Of a stretch of 64,000 bases of DNA, positions 33,661 to 42,546 are shown piece by piece. The notes beneath the pieces were generated by a model that was given only the letters and a program-made list of their open reading frames with translations, had not been told where the DNA came from and made no database searches. Source of the stretch: Bdellovibrio sp. 22V (lineage in GTDB: Bacteria > Bdellovibrionota > Bdellovibrionia > Bdellovibrionales > Bdellovibrionaceae); the NCBI RefSeq assembly GCF_030169785.1, contig NZ_CP125854.1, forward strand, positions 186,001 through 250,000. The letters run 5' to 3'. Within the stretch, counting starts at the first letter, position 1; every line of letters begins with the position of its first letter. Made by a program: the position numbers and the translations under genes.

Positions 33661-35694
33661 TTACCAAGCGCCGCTTTTTTGGAAGAACAAACCTGTCGCT
33701 TCCACGATAGCCGCCGCATCGACCTTGTGTTTTGCATAAAGGTCTGCCGCCGTATAAGCGCTTTGCCCGAATTCACCTTTGACGCCCAAACTTTTCACCG
33801 TGAATGTCACGTCCGCTTGCAAAAGTGCGTGAGAAAGCATTTGACCGAAGCCACCGATGACTTGATGGTCTTCCGCAGTCACCAAACGGCCTTGCGTTTT
33901 TTCCAAAGCCATTTTCACTGTTGCGACGTCGATATGGTTCACACAAGCACAATTCACCACAACCGCGCCGTAGCCTTTGGCTTCCAACGTCTTCGCAGCT
34001 TGCAACGCCTGAGGAACCAAAGAGCCCGTAGTTGCAATTGTGACCGATTTCGCTTTGTCGTTTGCGGTATCCAAAAGGACTTGCGCCTTTTTCAGATCAT
34101 ACGCAGAAACTTGCGCGTAAGATTTCGGGAAGTTTTCACGACCCAAGAAGAAAATCGAAGAGTGCGGAACTTGTCCTTCTCGCAACGCTTTTGCAAAATT
34201 CTCGATAGCTGCGTAAACCAAAGCGTCCGCTTCTTCGCTGCAAGAAAGAGAGTATACATCCACATGAGGAATGGAAGAAACCATCGCCATATAACTCAAA
34301 GCCTGATGAGAAGCTCCGTCCGCGGCATCTTGAAAACCCGTGTGTGAGAAGATCGCAATCACCGGAGCTTCAGAAAGAGCTCCCATCGTCAATGGCAACG
34401 CACCTTTGGTCACACCAAACTGTGCAAACGTATCCACAACCGGAATATATCCCAGCTTCGTAAGACCCGCGGCTACAGACACCATATTGCTTTCCGCGAT
34501 ACCCACATCGAAAGAATCTTGCGGGAATTCTTTACGGAATCCAGCAACACCTGTCGAGCCAGGAAGATCCGAAGTTACACTCAAAACAGGTAAGCCCGCT
34601 TTGCGCGCACGAATCATCGCTGAAGAAACTCCGACTTGAATCTTTTCGCCTGTGTCTTTAACCGCGTTGGCTTTGATCTCCGCTTCCCATTTATGAAGCT
34701 CTTCGATCCATGTTCCATAAACAGCCGGAAGATTTTCGCCGCCGTAAATTTCACTCAAGAAAGCCGGCAATTCCGTCGGGCTTTTCAATGGGAAACCGTG
34801 AGCGCCCGTTGCAGACTCCGCCGTTTTTTTAGTACCGATCCCCTTCACTGTTTTTGCGTGAATAACAACCGGCGCTTTTGGATTGGCCTTCGCCTGCTCA
34901 ATCGCTGTCACCAAAGTGTCGTAACACTTTTGCAAGTCATTGCCCTCTGCCAACGTGATCACGTTCCATCCCAATGTTTTCAAAGATTGGAATGTCGGGG
35001 TCATAGAGAAAGATTCAGTATCAATACGACCTGACAGCTTCGTGTTGTTATCGCTGATAATCAAAACGTACGGCCCCATCTTGCCCGTCGCCGCCAAACC
35101 CGGAATGGCTGCAAACGCCTCCTTTGCTTCGCCTTCCATACACGCGCCATCAGAAATGGTCGTCACAGTGACGCGATTGCGACCGGAGATCGCCTCGCCC
35201 ATCGCCACGCCTTGCGTTTGTGGGAATGCAGAACCCAAGGGACCGTTAGAGATAAAAACACCTTCAGGGAAACAGTGAACCTCACCGTGCCCCGTCAACC
35301 CGCTCTCGATCGAACGGAATTTTTTAAGACTCTCAAGAGTCAAACCCGCCATTTGATAATTGGCCTTCAAAGCATAAAGACCATTTTCACAGTGGCCCGC
35401 ATCGTTCACGATGTGAAAAAGTTCATGCCATTGTTTTTTCTCGCGAGCCGCAACGTCGAAAACGTGCCCGTGCAAAGCCGACATCAATTCGGCCAAAGCC
35501 GCCGGTCCACCGTAGTGCGAGGCTGCTCCGCCAAGGACAGCGTTCATATCCATCAAGGACACAAGCGCACGAGTCGCGCGAGGATCCGCAACGGGAATTT
35601 GTCTTCCGTCTTTGCTTTTTACGTAAGTTTTAAATTGAGGCTCCTGGGAAGGGTTGCCCGCGAGTTTTGTTTTGATTTGAATGGGTTCTGTCAT
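33661..35694 (-). CDS. tkt: Transketolase
   Basis: 677 residues, TPP-dependent enzyme of the non-oxidative pentose phosphate and Calvin-type pathways. The N-terminal part has the TPP motif (SDGACMEGEAKEA...NN), GHCENGLY and KTVKGIGTKKTA; the pyrimidine domain has FDVGIAESNMVSVAAGL, TFAQFG and GFQDAADGASHQ; a transketolase C domain follows (TGSLVPQALQAAKTLEAKGYGAVVVNC). The active-site sequence variant resembles the long archaeal/animal-like transketolase group rather than E. coli TktA. It would also supply erythrose-4-phosphate to the shikimate genes of this window. No clear Shine-Dalgarno. Confidence 0.9.
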   Translation of the reverse strand: MTEPIQIKTKLAGNPSQEPQFKTYVKSKDGRQIPVADPRATRALVSLMDMNAVLGGAASHYGGPAALAELMSALHGHVFDVAAREKKQWHELFHIVNDAGHCENGLYALKANYQMAGLTLESLKKFRSIESGLTGHGEVHCFPEGVFISNGPLGSAFPQTQGVAMGEAISGRNRVTVTTISDGACMEGEAKEAFAAIPGLAATGKMGPYVLIISDNNTKLSGRIDTESFSMTPTFQSLKTLGWNVITLAEGNDLQKCYDTLVTAIEQAKANPKAPVVIHAKTVKGIGTKKTAESATGAHGFPLKSPTELPAFLSEIYGGENLPAVYGTWIEELHKWEAEIKANAVKDTGEKIQVGVSSAMIRARKAGLPVLSVTSDLPGSTGVAGFRKEFPQDSFDVGIAESNMVSVAAGLTKLGYIPVVDTFAQFGVTKGALPLTMGALSEAPVIAIFSHTGFQDAADGASHQALSYMAMVSSIPHVDVYSLSCSEEADALVYAAIENFAKALREGQVPHSSIFFLGRENFPKSYAQVSAYDLKKAQVLLDTANDKAKSVTIATTGSLVPQALQAAKTLEAKGYGAVVVNCACVNHIDVATVKMALEKTQGRLVTAEDHQVIGGFGQMLSHALLQADVTFTVKSLGVKGEFGQSAYTAADLYAKHKVDAAAIVEATGLFFQKSGAW

Positions 35695-35761
35695 AGGATA
35701 AAGTTTTACTCTGGAACCCGTAGAGGGTAAAGCGAACTGGACTGCTTACCGGGAGCGTTAA

Positions 35762-36787
35762 ATGGAAAATCTTTATTCCCATAACATTCGCGACATCTTG
35801 AAGGTCGAGTTGCACCGTCATCTAGACTGCTCAGTGCGTTGGAGCACCCTTATTGAACTCGCTCCCCAGGTTGGAATTCCCCTCGCAAAAACGTCGCAAG
35901 GTCAAAAGGACCAGTTTCTAATCACGTCGCCTATGAAGGATTTGGGCGCGGTCTTAGGCAAATTCCTGAACGCACAGAAAGTGCTGGCCAGCGAAGAAAT
36001 TCTGACTCGCATCGCTTTTGAAGCCTGTGAGGACGCTTATAACGACGGCATTCGTCTTTTGGAACTTCGCTATGCGCCCACGTTTATCTCTGAAGGTCAC
36101 AAAAACTTAACATTTGAAAAAATCCATAAGTCCCTGCGCAAAGGCATTGATCAGGCAAAAAAGATTTACCCAATGGCTGTAGGTCTTATTTGTATCGTGC
36201 AAAGAATTAAGTCCTATGAAACCGCAGAAGAGGTTGTCGATTTCGCTATTGATCACAAAGACAGCTTTATCGCCTTGGATTTAGCCGACAATGAAGAAGG
36301 TTTTGATCCCAAAGCCTTCGCTCCTCTTTTTCAAAAAGCAAAAAAGGCGGGATTGCACATTACTGTTCATTCGGGAGAAGCCCCTCAACCTGAATCCGCG
36401 CAATGGGTGAAAGACAGCATTGAAATTCTTGGTGCCGAAAGAATCGGACATGGCGTGCAAATCATTCGCAACGCTGACATCCTGAATTTCGTTCGCGACC
36501 GTCGTATTCCGTTAGAGGTTTGCCCTATCAGCAACTACTTAACTCAAACTTTCAAAACTTACGAGGAACATCCGATCCGTCAGCTTATCAACGCCGGAGT
36601 TCTGGTCACAATCAACTCGGATGATCCGGGAGTTTTCGCGACCACACTGAGCGACGATTACGAAGTTCTTCATCGTGTGCACAAATTCACTTTGCAGGAT
36701 TTCAAACGCTGCAATCAAATCGCTTTCGATGCGAGTTTCATCGCCGAGGCAGAGAAAAACAGATTCATGTCGGAGTTCTTCGGATGA
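35762..36787 (+). CDS. add: Adenosine deaminase family protein
   Basis: 341 residues, a zinc amidohydrolase. Zinc ligands appear as VELHRHLDCSV, HITVHSGEA, GHGVQI and NSDDPGVF, with the catalytic Glu in HSGEAPQPES. The family deaminates adenosine or, in related branches, adenine or N6-methyl-AMP; the LHRHLDCSV variant of the usual LHxHLxG motif leaves the exact substrate open. GGGAGCG precedes the ATG. It overlaps the next gene by ATGA. Confidence 0.9.
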   Translation: MENLYSHNIRDILKVELHRHLDCSVRWSTLIELAPQVGIPLAKTSQGQKDQFLITSPMKDLGAVLGKFLNAQKVLASEEILTRIAFEACEDAYNDGIRLLELRYAPTFISEGHKNLTFEKIHKSLRKGIDQAKKIYPMAVGLICIVQRIKSYETAEEVVDFAIDHKDSFIALDLADNEEGFDPKAFAPLFQKAKKAGLHITVHSGEAPQPESAQWVKDSIEILGAERIGHGVQIIRNADILNFVRDRRIPLEVCPISNYLTQTFKTYEEHPIRQLINAGVLVTINSDDPGVFATTLSDDYEVLHRVHKFTLQDFKRCNQIAFDASFIAEAEKNRFMSEFFG

Positions 36788-37368
36788 CCTTAAAAGACGA
36801 ACTTCTCCATCTGATGCGTGAAGATGAAGTCGTCCGGGAGGCCTTAGCCAGCACAGGCGAGCTTTTTCATGGTTATCATCCTGAGATGGAAAAGGTGCAT
36901 CTCCGCAATGCTCAGCGCCTGAAAGATCTCATTGAAGCCAACAAAGGATTTCCGACAGTGAGTCAGGTCGGTGAAGAAGCCTGTATCGCGGCTCTGCGCA
37001 TTTTACTTCATGCAATCAGCTGGCCTGAATTCATGCGTGCGCATGAAGAAAACCTTCTGGTCCTTGCGAAGAATAACCAAGTCCCTAAATCGTATGTGGC
37101 GTTTCTTGTCGATCGCATTCGTTTTTACGAGGGGCGCAAACAAGTTTATGGCACTAATTCCGATTGGGACGAAAACGGTATTCTGCGCATCACCGACGTT
37201 GAAGATCCTAACCACCTTAACGAGCGTCGTGCTGAAATGAGTTTGCAACCCGTGCAAAGTCTCGTGATTACTCCGCTGGATGGCGAATATCATCCCCCCG
37301 ACCCTGCCAAACGCTATCAAGAGTTTCTGGCATGGACGAAAAAAACAGGTTGGAGAACCAACACATAA
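36784..37368 (+). CDS. DUF6624-like protein
   Basis: 194 residues, soluble, helical. It has the pattern HLRNAQRLKDLIEANKGFPTVSQVGEEA followed by YVAFLVDRIRFYEGRKQVYGTNSDWDENG, which I recognise as the DUF6624 arrangement (a helix bundle with a YGT-x-x-D-x-NG hairpin). No catalytic function is known. It is translationally coupled to the adenosine deaminase gene, so it may act on nucleosides or as an accessory protein. Confidence 0.75.
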   Translation: MTLKDELLHLMREDEVVREALASTGELFHGYHPEMEKVHLRNAQRLKDLIEANKGFPTVSQVGEEACIAALRILLHAISWPEFMRAHEENLLVLAKNNQVPKSYVAFLVDRIRFYEGRKQVYGTNSDWDENGILRITDVEDPNHLNERRAEMSLQPVQSLVITPLDGEYHPPDPAKRYQEFLAWTKKTGWRTNT

Positions 37369-37442
37369 ACCGCGGGGGTGTATTTTCTGTCCTTATGCAC
37401 CCTCTGTTGACTTTGAAAGCCTAAGACTGATTAGCTCTATTC

Positions 37443-38720
37443 ATGGAAAACAAATACTTATCTGGCTTTGGCAATCATTTCTCTTCAGAGGCTCGCCCTG
37501 GCGCGCTTCCTGCCGATCAAAACTCTCCACAAAAAGCGCCGTTGGGTCTTTACCCTGAACAACTTAGTGGTTCTGCCTTCACAGCGCCACGTTCGCAAAA
37601 TCTTTACACCTGGCTTTACCGCATTCGTCCTTCGGTTATGCACAAAGCGTTTAAGCCCATGAAAGACCTTACGCAAAAAACATTCTTTAAACCTCAGCAT
37701 ATCAATCCCAATCAAATGCGCTGGAACGCAATGCCGGACTTGAACGGTTCCTTCATCGAGGGTCTGCGCACGGTTTGTGGAAATGGCTCTAGTCACGAAC
37801 AAAAGGGCATTCACATCCATTTGTATTCATTCGCACAGGGAATGAACAATCGTTACATGATGAATGCAGATGGTGATTTCGTCTTCGTTCCGCAATCAGG
37901 TTCTTTACAAATCAAAACGGAATTGGGCGTGATTGAATGTGAACCGGGTGAAATCGCGTTGGTTCCGCGCGGAATGAAGTTCCAAGTCAATCCGCTCAAG
38001 GGCGCTTGCAAAGGTTACGTGGGCGAGAACTTCGGTCATCCGTTCCATCTTCCAGAGCTAGGTCCGATCGGGGCCAACGGTCTGGCACATCGTCGTCACT
38101 TCCTAACACCAGCCGCCGCCTTCGAAGACAAAGAGGGTTCTTTTGAGTTGATCGGAAAATTCAACGGCGAACTGTGGAGCGCTGAGATGGGACACTCTCC
38201 TCTCGATGTTGTCGCGTGGCACGGAAACTATGTCCCTTGTAAATATGACCTTCGCAAATTCAATACGATCAACACGGTCAGCTTCGATCATCCAGATCCT
38301 TCTATTTTTACGGTTCTTACATCAGGCAGCGACACTCCGGGCACTGCGAACGTAGATTTCGTGATCTTCCCACCGCGCTGGATGGTGGGCGAACACACGT
38401 TCCGTCCGCCTTATTTCCATCGCAACTGCATGAGCGAGTATATGGGTTTGATTTACGGTGAATATGACGCGAAAACAGCGGGCGGATTCATGCCTGGCGG
38501 AGGAAGCCTGCACAACTTCTTCTCTGCCCACGGACCCGACGCGGAAACTTTCGAAAAGGCGAGCGCTGTCGAATTGAAGCCGAACAAAATCCAAGACACG
38601 ATGGCTTTCATGTTCGAATCAAGAACGCCTTACATGGTTACAGACTTTGCGATGCAAAAAGGCTTCCTTCAAGAAGATTACCAAGACTGCTGGCAGGGTT
38701 TTAAAAAACACTTTAAGTAA
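37443..38720 (+). CDS. hmgA: Homogentisate 1,2-dioxygenase
   Basis: 425 residues. The iron enzyme opens the ring of homogentisate in tyrosine and phenylalanine breakdown. Typical segments include LSGFGNHFSSEA at the N-terminus, LYRIRPSVMHKAF, GMKFQVN, ENFGHPFHLPELGPIGANGLAHRRHF, VVAWHGNYVPCKYDLRKFN, PPRWMVGEHTFRPPYFHRNCMSEYMG and FMPGGGSLHNFFSAHGPD, which hold the His/Glu iron ligands. The next pathway genes (maleylacetoacetate isomerase, fumarylacetoacetase) are not adjacent. No strong Shine-Dalgarno, and the downstream gene converges within four bases without a terminator. Confidence 0.95.
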   Translation: MENKYLSGFGNHFSSEARPGALPADQNSPQKAPLGLYPEQLSGSAFTAPRSQNLYTWLYRIRPSVMHKAFKPMKDLTQKTFFKPQHINPNQMRWNAMPDLNGSFIEGLRTVCGNGSSHEQKGIHIHLYSFAQGMNNRYMMNADGDFVFVPQSGSLQIKTELGVIECEPGEIALVPRGMKFQVNPLKGACKGYVGENFGHPFHLPELGPIGANGLAHRRHFLTPAAAFEDKEGSFELIGKFNGELWSAEMGHSPLDVVAWHGNYVPCKYDLRKFNTINTVSFDHPDPSIFTVLTSGSDTPGTANVDFVIFPPRWMVGEHTFRPPYFHRNCMSEYMGLIYGEYDAKTAGGFMPGGGSLHNFFSAHGPDAETFEKASAVELKPNKIQDTMAFMFESRTPYMVTDFAMQKGFLQEDYQDCWQGFKKHFK

Positions 38721-38724
38721 AAAT

Positions 38725-39138
38725 CTACCACCACGGCCAGCGGATTCTGAGGGGTTTGCGCTCATAAGGAATCCATTTGCCGTTCTTGCAGATGCGGGTG
38801 ACAGATTTCACGCGATCTCCCCAGCGGTCACTTTCCGTCCACGTCTCACGACGTCCCTCTGTGCAACGAGTTTGCGGATTATAAATGTAATCGGAAAGAT
38901 CATAATAGCTGCCGTTTTGACATTCGCGCACAACGGTCACTCGATTCCCTGAGCGCTTTTCAACTTCATAAAAAAGAGTCCTGCGACCTTCGACACAGCC
39001 ACTGCCCCGGCGCAGGGAATTGGCTTCGCCACGCAGACCCCCGCCACCTTTGCCTCCGCCTCCCACGCTCTGAGCGTAAGTATGCATCGACAACAACATT
39101 AGAAAAAAAATCCATCCAACACGGGCTGCACTTTTCAT
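38725..39138 (-). CDS. Exported protein with three CxEGRR/CxNG repeats (paralogue B)
   Basis: 137 residues with a signal peptide (IFFLMLLSMHTYAQS) and a Gly/Arg-rich spacer. The mature part carries units of about 45 residues: CVEGRRTLFYEVE...CQNGSYYDLSDYIYNPQT, CTEGRRETWTESDRWGDRVKSVTRICKNGKW. The same unit builds the protein at 40143-40592 (CKEGRRS..., CVNGSYMT...YIYNPRT). Each unit has two cysteines, likely disulfide-bonded in the periplasm or outside. The ATG overlaps the stop of the regulator-like gene, so it is last in that operon. No known family recognised. Confidence 0.82.
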   Translation of the reverse strand: MKSAARVGWIFFLMLLSMHTYAQSVGGGGKGGGGLRGEANSLRRGSGCVEGRRTLFYEVEKRSGNRVTVVRECQNGSYYDLSDYIYNPQTRCTEGRRETWTESDRWGDRVKSVTRICKNGKWIPYERKPLRIRWPWW

Positions 39139-39725
39139 AATTCTTGGTCCTTATGCGAATTCTTCGCACTATATTCAAGTTCGATAACACCTGTATGACT
39201 CCACGAAAAAACGCACTCTTTGGCAGCTTCCGCCTCGTGCGACTTTTCATGAAGCTCTTTAAGGGCTTGATTCACTTTTGTGATAAAACCGCGAATAAGT
39301 CCGCGATTGGTAACGACTGACAACGTGTCATATTCATAGGACTTCGATTCGGAAAGATGAGAAATAATACTGACGGTCATCGCCAGATAATCTTTCACGG
39401 AAATATCGCCCAAATTAAGGAACTCAAAATTCGTTTCGATACGCTCGTTTGCAACCTTCCAAAGACCCGCTCGCAAAAGGCGATATGAAAACTCGGCGCT
39501 CGTCTGAGGATCCACGCCCATTTTCTTCGCTAATTTTTTGAGTGTATCTAAATCCGAAACCAGTCCTGGCAGAATACTAAAAAGAGCGAACTGATAGTTC
39601 TGCCGAATATCCGCCTTCACCTTCTCGAGAAAGTCGTCAGCACTAAACCCGGCCTCTGGAATCCCCGTCTTACTTGGATCCAAGAATGTGGATAATTCTG
39701 AGTAAAGACTGTCTTTTGTATTCAT
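39135..39725 (-). CDS. TIGR02147-like protein (C-terminal regulator domain)
   Basis: 196 residues, soluble and helical. The segment DFLEKVKADIRQNYQFALFSILPG...LKKLAKKMGVDPQTSAEFSYRLLRAGL and a later LHEKSH..CVFSWSHTGVIELEY resemble the C-terminal part of TIGR02147 proteins, which are abundant in Fibrobacter and Bdellovibrio and normally carry an N-terminal HTH. Here the HTH is a separate, overlapping gene (39670-40035). AGGA precedes the start. Assignment to the family is moderate. Confidence 0.65.
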   Translation of the reverse strand: MNTKDSLYSELSTFLDPSKTGIPEAGFSADDFLEKVKADIRQNYQFALFSILPGLVSDLDTLKKLAKKMGVDPQTSAEFSYRLLRAGLWKVANERIETNFEFLNLGDISVKDYLAMTVSIISHLSESKSYEYDTLSVVTNRGLIRGFITKVNQALKELHEKSHEAEAAKECVFSWSHTGVIELEYSAKNSHKDQEL

Positions 39726-40035
39726 CCAAGCGTCCTATTTTCGCCAGCACTTTGTTTTCACTATTCTGCAAAGAAGTCGTCGTATCACCGAGCTCTCTGA
39801 TTCTTTCTTCCAACTGCCGTTCGAGGTCGATGCCAAGAATTTCAAGAAGCGGAAGCAAACGATCTGTTCTCATTTCGACTTTACCTTGAAAGTATAAATT
39901 CATTTGGCTGGGCTTAAGCTGCAAACTCTCTGCAAGATCCTTTTGGCGAATACCCAGCAAAGAGCAGGCTTCGCGAATTCGCGCCATGAATATTTCACTG
40001 CGCTCGAGTTTAAGGTGAGAGATCGGCTGAGACAT
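39670..40035 (-). CDS. XRE-type helix-turn-helix protein
   Basis: 121 residues. Residues about 16-70 form an HTH of the Cro/C1 type (FMARIREACSLLGIRQKDLAESLQLKPSQMNLYFQGK...LLPLLEILGI), followed by a coiled-coil tail (LERQLEERIRELGDTTTSLQNSENKVLAKIGRLDEYKRQSLLRII). The start at 40035 (MSQPISHLKL) is chosen; a longer frame would run through the upstream terminator. Its last 56 bases overlap the TIGR02147-like gene in another frame, so the two may be a split version of one regulator. Confidence 0.7.
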   Translation of the reverse strand: MSQPISHLKLERSEIFMARIREACSLLGIRQKDLAESLQLKPSQMNLYFQGKVEMRTDRLLPLLEILGIDLERQLEERIRELGDTTTSLQNSENKVLAKIGRLDEYKRQSLLRIIHILGSK

Positions 40036-40095
40036 GACGTCTATGTAGTGACGTCCAGAGGCTAATTCAAATTTTAAGGATGTAATAAAAATGAC

Positions 40096-40126
40096 AAAAA
40101 GCGAAGAGACCCTACGGCCTCTTCGC
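40096..40126 (-). terminator. Rho-independent terminator after the Cys-repeat gene A
   Basis: On the minus strand GCGAAGAGGCC-GTAG-GGTCTCTTCGC (one mismatch) is followed by TTTTTGTCATTTTT, 17 bases after the stop of the 40143-40592 gene. Confidence 0.85.
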
Positions 40127-40142
40127 CCAGAGGGTTGTCGGA

Positions 40143-40592
40143 CTAGTTTCTTGCATTCACCCATTTACCAGCACGGCACACTTTTGTGACGTTCACTGAG
40201 TGATCGTTAACGTTGTCATGAACAGTCTCCACACGACGAGAGCCTTCTTTACAACGATTTCTTGGGACACGAACGTACGCCGCTCTTTCTTCATCCGTCA
40301 TATAAGAGCCGTTTCGACAGATACGCATTTCTGTGTACGAGTGATCATTGTTATCATCGTACAAAGTCACCCAACCTTTTGAGCCTTCTACGCAGGTTGT
40401 GCGCGGATTGTAGATGTATTTCGCTCTCTCTTCAGGCGTCATATACGAACCGTTCACGCACGTGCGCACTTCCGTGCGTGATCTATCATCGTGATCATGA
40501 ATCGTGATAATGCTGCGACGACCTTCTTTACACGCGGCTGAAGCTGTTCCAGCCATACCTAGAAACGCAAGAACAAGAACTAGAGTCTTCAT
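40143..40592 (-). CDS. Exported Cys-repeat protein (paralogue A)
   Basis: 149 residues; signal peptide cleaved after TASA. The mature protein is three tandem units of about 44 residues: CKEGRRSIITIHDHDDRSRTEVRTCVNGSYMTPEERAKYIYNPRTT, then CVEGSKGWVTLYDD..., then CKEGSRRVETVHDN...CRAGKW. It is clearly paralogous to the product of 38725-39138. Repeated HD/DD pairs might bind metal, but that is a guess. The leader has a small hairpin (AATCC/GGATT, 40595-40611) whose loop holds AGGAG. Monocistronic with a strong terminator. Confidence 0.85.
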   Translation of the reverse strand: MKTLVLVLAFLGMAGTASAACKEGRRSIITIHDHDDRSRTEVRTCVNGSYMTPEERAKYIYNPRTTCVEGSKGWVTLYDDNNDHSYTEMRICRNGSYMTDEERAAYVRVPRNRCKEGSRRVETVHDNVNDHSVNVTKVCRAGKWVNARN

Positions 40593-40741
40593 AAAATCCC
40601 TCCTAAGGATTGTTGTTATTGATTGGTACCGTGAGGAAGGATGTATTATTGAAGATGCTGCCGCCGCAAACCGAGACGCCCAGTCACAAAATAAACGAAA
40701 ACGTTAATTGCTTCGTTGCGCATGAACGCAGGGCGAACATT

Positions 40742-41425
40742 CTATGAGGCTTTTTTGATCTTTAACGAAATTTCGAAGACAGACCCCATACCGCGCACAC
40801 TTTTGACAAGCACAAGATCACCGCCCATCAACCGAGCAAGCTGTCTTGAGATAACAAGACCCAACCCTGTGCCGCCAAATCGCCGCGCCATTGAGGAATC
40901 CGCCTGGTTAAAAGGTTGAAATAGACGCTGTACCTCGTCTTCGGTTAAGCCAATACCGGTATCTTCAACGGTGAATTTCAAAGTGCGATTTTGATATGTC
41001 GTCTGCACCCAGACACCGCCGCTGTCTGTGAATTTCAAGGCGTTGCCAATGACGTTAAAAAGGATCTGTTTAATCCGCAAAGCGTCGCCCCTCAATACGA
41101 CGTCCTCGAGAGGCTCTTCGATGATAAGATTTAGTTTTCTTTCCGCCGCTTTTAAGGTCAGGGCCTTTCTTACGTCGCTTAGCAAAGTACCGACTGAAAA
41201 GTCGCGCTCTTCGAACTCAAGCTTCTGGGCTTCTATTTTTGTTAAATCAAGGAGGTCATCAATGAGCCGTTGCAGAAGTTCACCGTTACGACGAATGGCT
41301 TCAAGAGATTCCATGCGCTCGGTCTCTGTCAGATCCGGCTGAGATAAAACTTCTGCAAATCCTAAAACGGCGCCCAACGGCGTGCGGATCTCATGCGAGA
41401 TATTGGCAAGATAATAATTATTCAT
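40742..41425 (-). CDS. Orphan soluble histidine kinase core
   Basis: 227 residues consisting only of HisKA (NYYLANISHEIRTPLGAVLGFAEVL, with the phospho-accepting His near residue 11) and HATPase (NVIGNALKFTDSGG, VEDTGIGL, FGGTGLGLVISRQLARLMGG). There is no membrane segment, no sensor domain and no adjacent regulator. The His lies only about ten residues after the start at 41425 (AGGGGG seven bases upstream), so the N-terminus is naturally minimal or has been truncated; no in-frame sensor sequence is visible upstream. The partner and signal are unknown. Confidence 0.87.
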   Translation of the reverse strand: MNNYYLANISHEIRTPLGAVLGFAEVLSQPDLTETERMESLEAIRRNGELLQRLIDDLLDLTKIEAQKLEFEERDFSVGTLLSDVRKALTLKAAERKLNLIIEEPLEDVVLRGDALRIKQILFNVIGNALKFTDSGGVWVQTTYQNRTLKFTVEDTGIGLTEDEVQRLFQPFNQADSSMARRFGGTGLGLVISRQLARLMGGDLVLVKSVRGMGSVFEISLKIKKAS

Positions 41426-41652
41426 ACACATCCCCCTGATTCTTAGATCCAGCGGACGTGCTACTTAGAACGATCTTTTAAATTGAATCGTCCAGAAGAA
41501 CTAGCACAACGACTTTGGGAACTCCAAAAATTTCGTGCAATTTAGCAGTTCCCCTAACGGCCTCTCTAAATTTTTTACATACGTTTCCTATGTTTCTAAC
41601 CAAATCCGCTTGTTAATAAGGACTTCAAAAAATCCACTGTCATACTTTTATC

Positions 41653-42546
41653 ATGAAACAAAGGGTCATCACCGCCTACAAAAGAATCTTCAGCGGTCAG
41701 TTCATTGATAAATTAGATCGAGATAAAATTCTGGATCTAGCCGCTTCGCTTTCTTACTATACAGCTTTATCATTCGCTCCCCTTCTGGTGCTTCTTCTGA
41801 CCTTTGTGTCTTTTCTTGGCGATAACTTCAAACAAGAGCTGCTTATGGAAGTCGAAGGTCTTGTCGGAGGCCGCGCGCAGGACACCATCAAAGCCATTGC
41901 GAAAAACGCCAGCCAAACGCCGGAAGTGCGTGACTGGGCCGGCTTAGCGGGGCTTATAACCCTTTTGTTTTCGGCGGGTGCGATCTTCAGTCAGCTGCGT
42001 ATGTCTCTGAATATTATTTTTGAAGTGCGAGAAGAAGATCTCAAGAAGCCCGAGAAGGAAGGCTTTTTCGTTTCCGCCTGGAACTTCATTAAACAAAAAA
42101 TATTCTCGATGGGTATGGTGCTTACTTTTGTTTTTATTTCGATCGTCTCATTAGTGGTGTCTTCGATGCTTTCCATGTTTCTGAGCGGTACGGCCGCGAT
42201 TCTGGGAGAGTTCATCAATCTTGGCGTGTCGTTTCTGGTTTTCTCTTTTCTTTTTGCCGCGATTTATTATTTCCTTCCACAAAGGCAGATACGTCCCGGC
42301 ATTGCCTTTACAGCAGGCGCGATCACGGCGATTTTATTTTCCATCGGAAAGTCACTGATAGGAATGTACTTAGGTCAAAGTGCCGTCGCCAACTTGTACG
42401 GGGCGGCCGGGTCTTTGATCGTTTTCCTTATGTGGGTTTACTACTCTTCAATTATTATTTTTATCAGCGCGGAAATCGCAAACGAGATCAACAAAGCGGA
42501 ATGGGAGAGACAAAATGTCCCAGAAGATCAAAGGTCTGCTTCTTGA
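41653..42546 (+). CDS. YihY/BrkB-family inner membrane protein
   Basis: 297 residues with about six membrane helices. Family hallmarks are LAASLSYYTALSFAPLLVLLL near residue 30, GAIFSQLRMSLNIIF, and YGAAGSLIVFLMWVYYSSIIIFISAEIANEI near the end. Members are often wrongly called ribonuclease BN; the role is unknown, with transport or envelope function suspected. The start lacks a strong Shine-Dalgarno. The 3' end overlaps the HAD gene by 32 bases. Confidence 0.9.
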   Translation: MKQRVITAYKRIFSGQFIDKLDRDKILDLAASLSYYTALSFAPLLVLLLTFVSFLGDNFKQELLMEVEGLVGGRAQDTIKAIAKNASQTPEVRDWAGLAGLITLLFSAGAIFSQLRMSLNIIFEVREEDLKKPEKEGFFVSAWNFIKQKIFSMGMVLTFVFISIVSLVVSSMLSMFLSGTAAILGEFINLGVSFLVFSFLFAAIYYFLPQRQIRPGIAFTAGAITAILFSIGKSLIGMYLGQSAVANLYGAAGSLIVFLMWVYYSSIIIFISAEIANEINKAEWERQNVPEDQRSAS

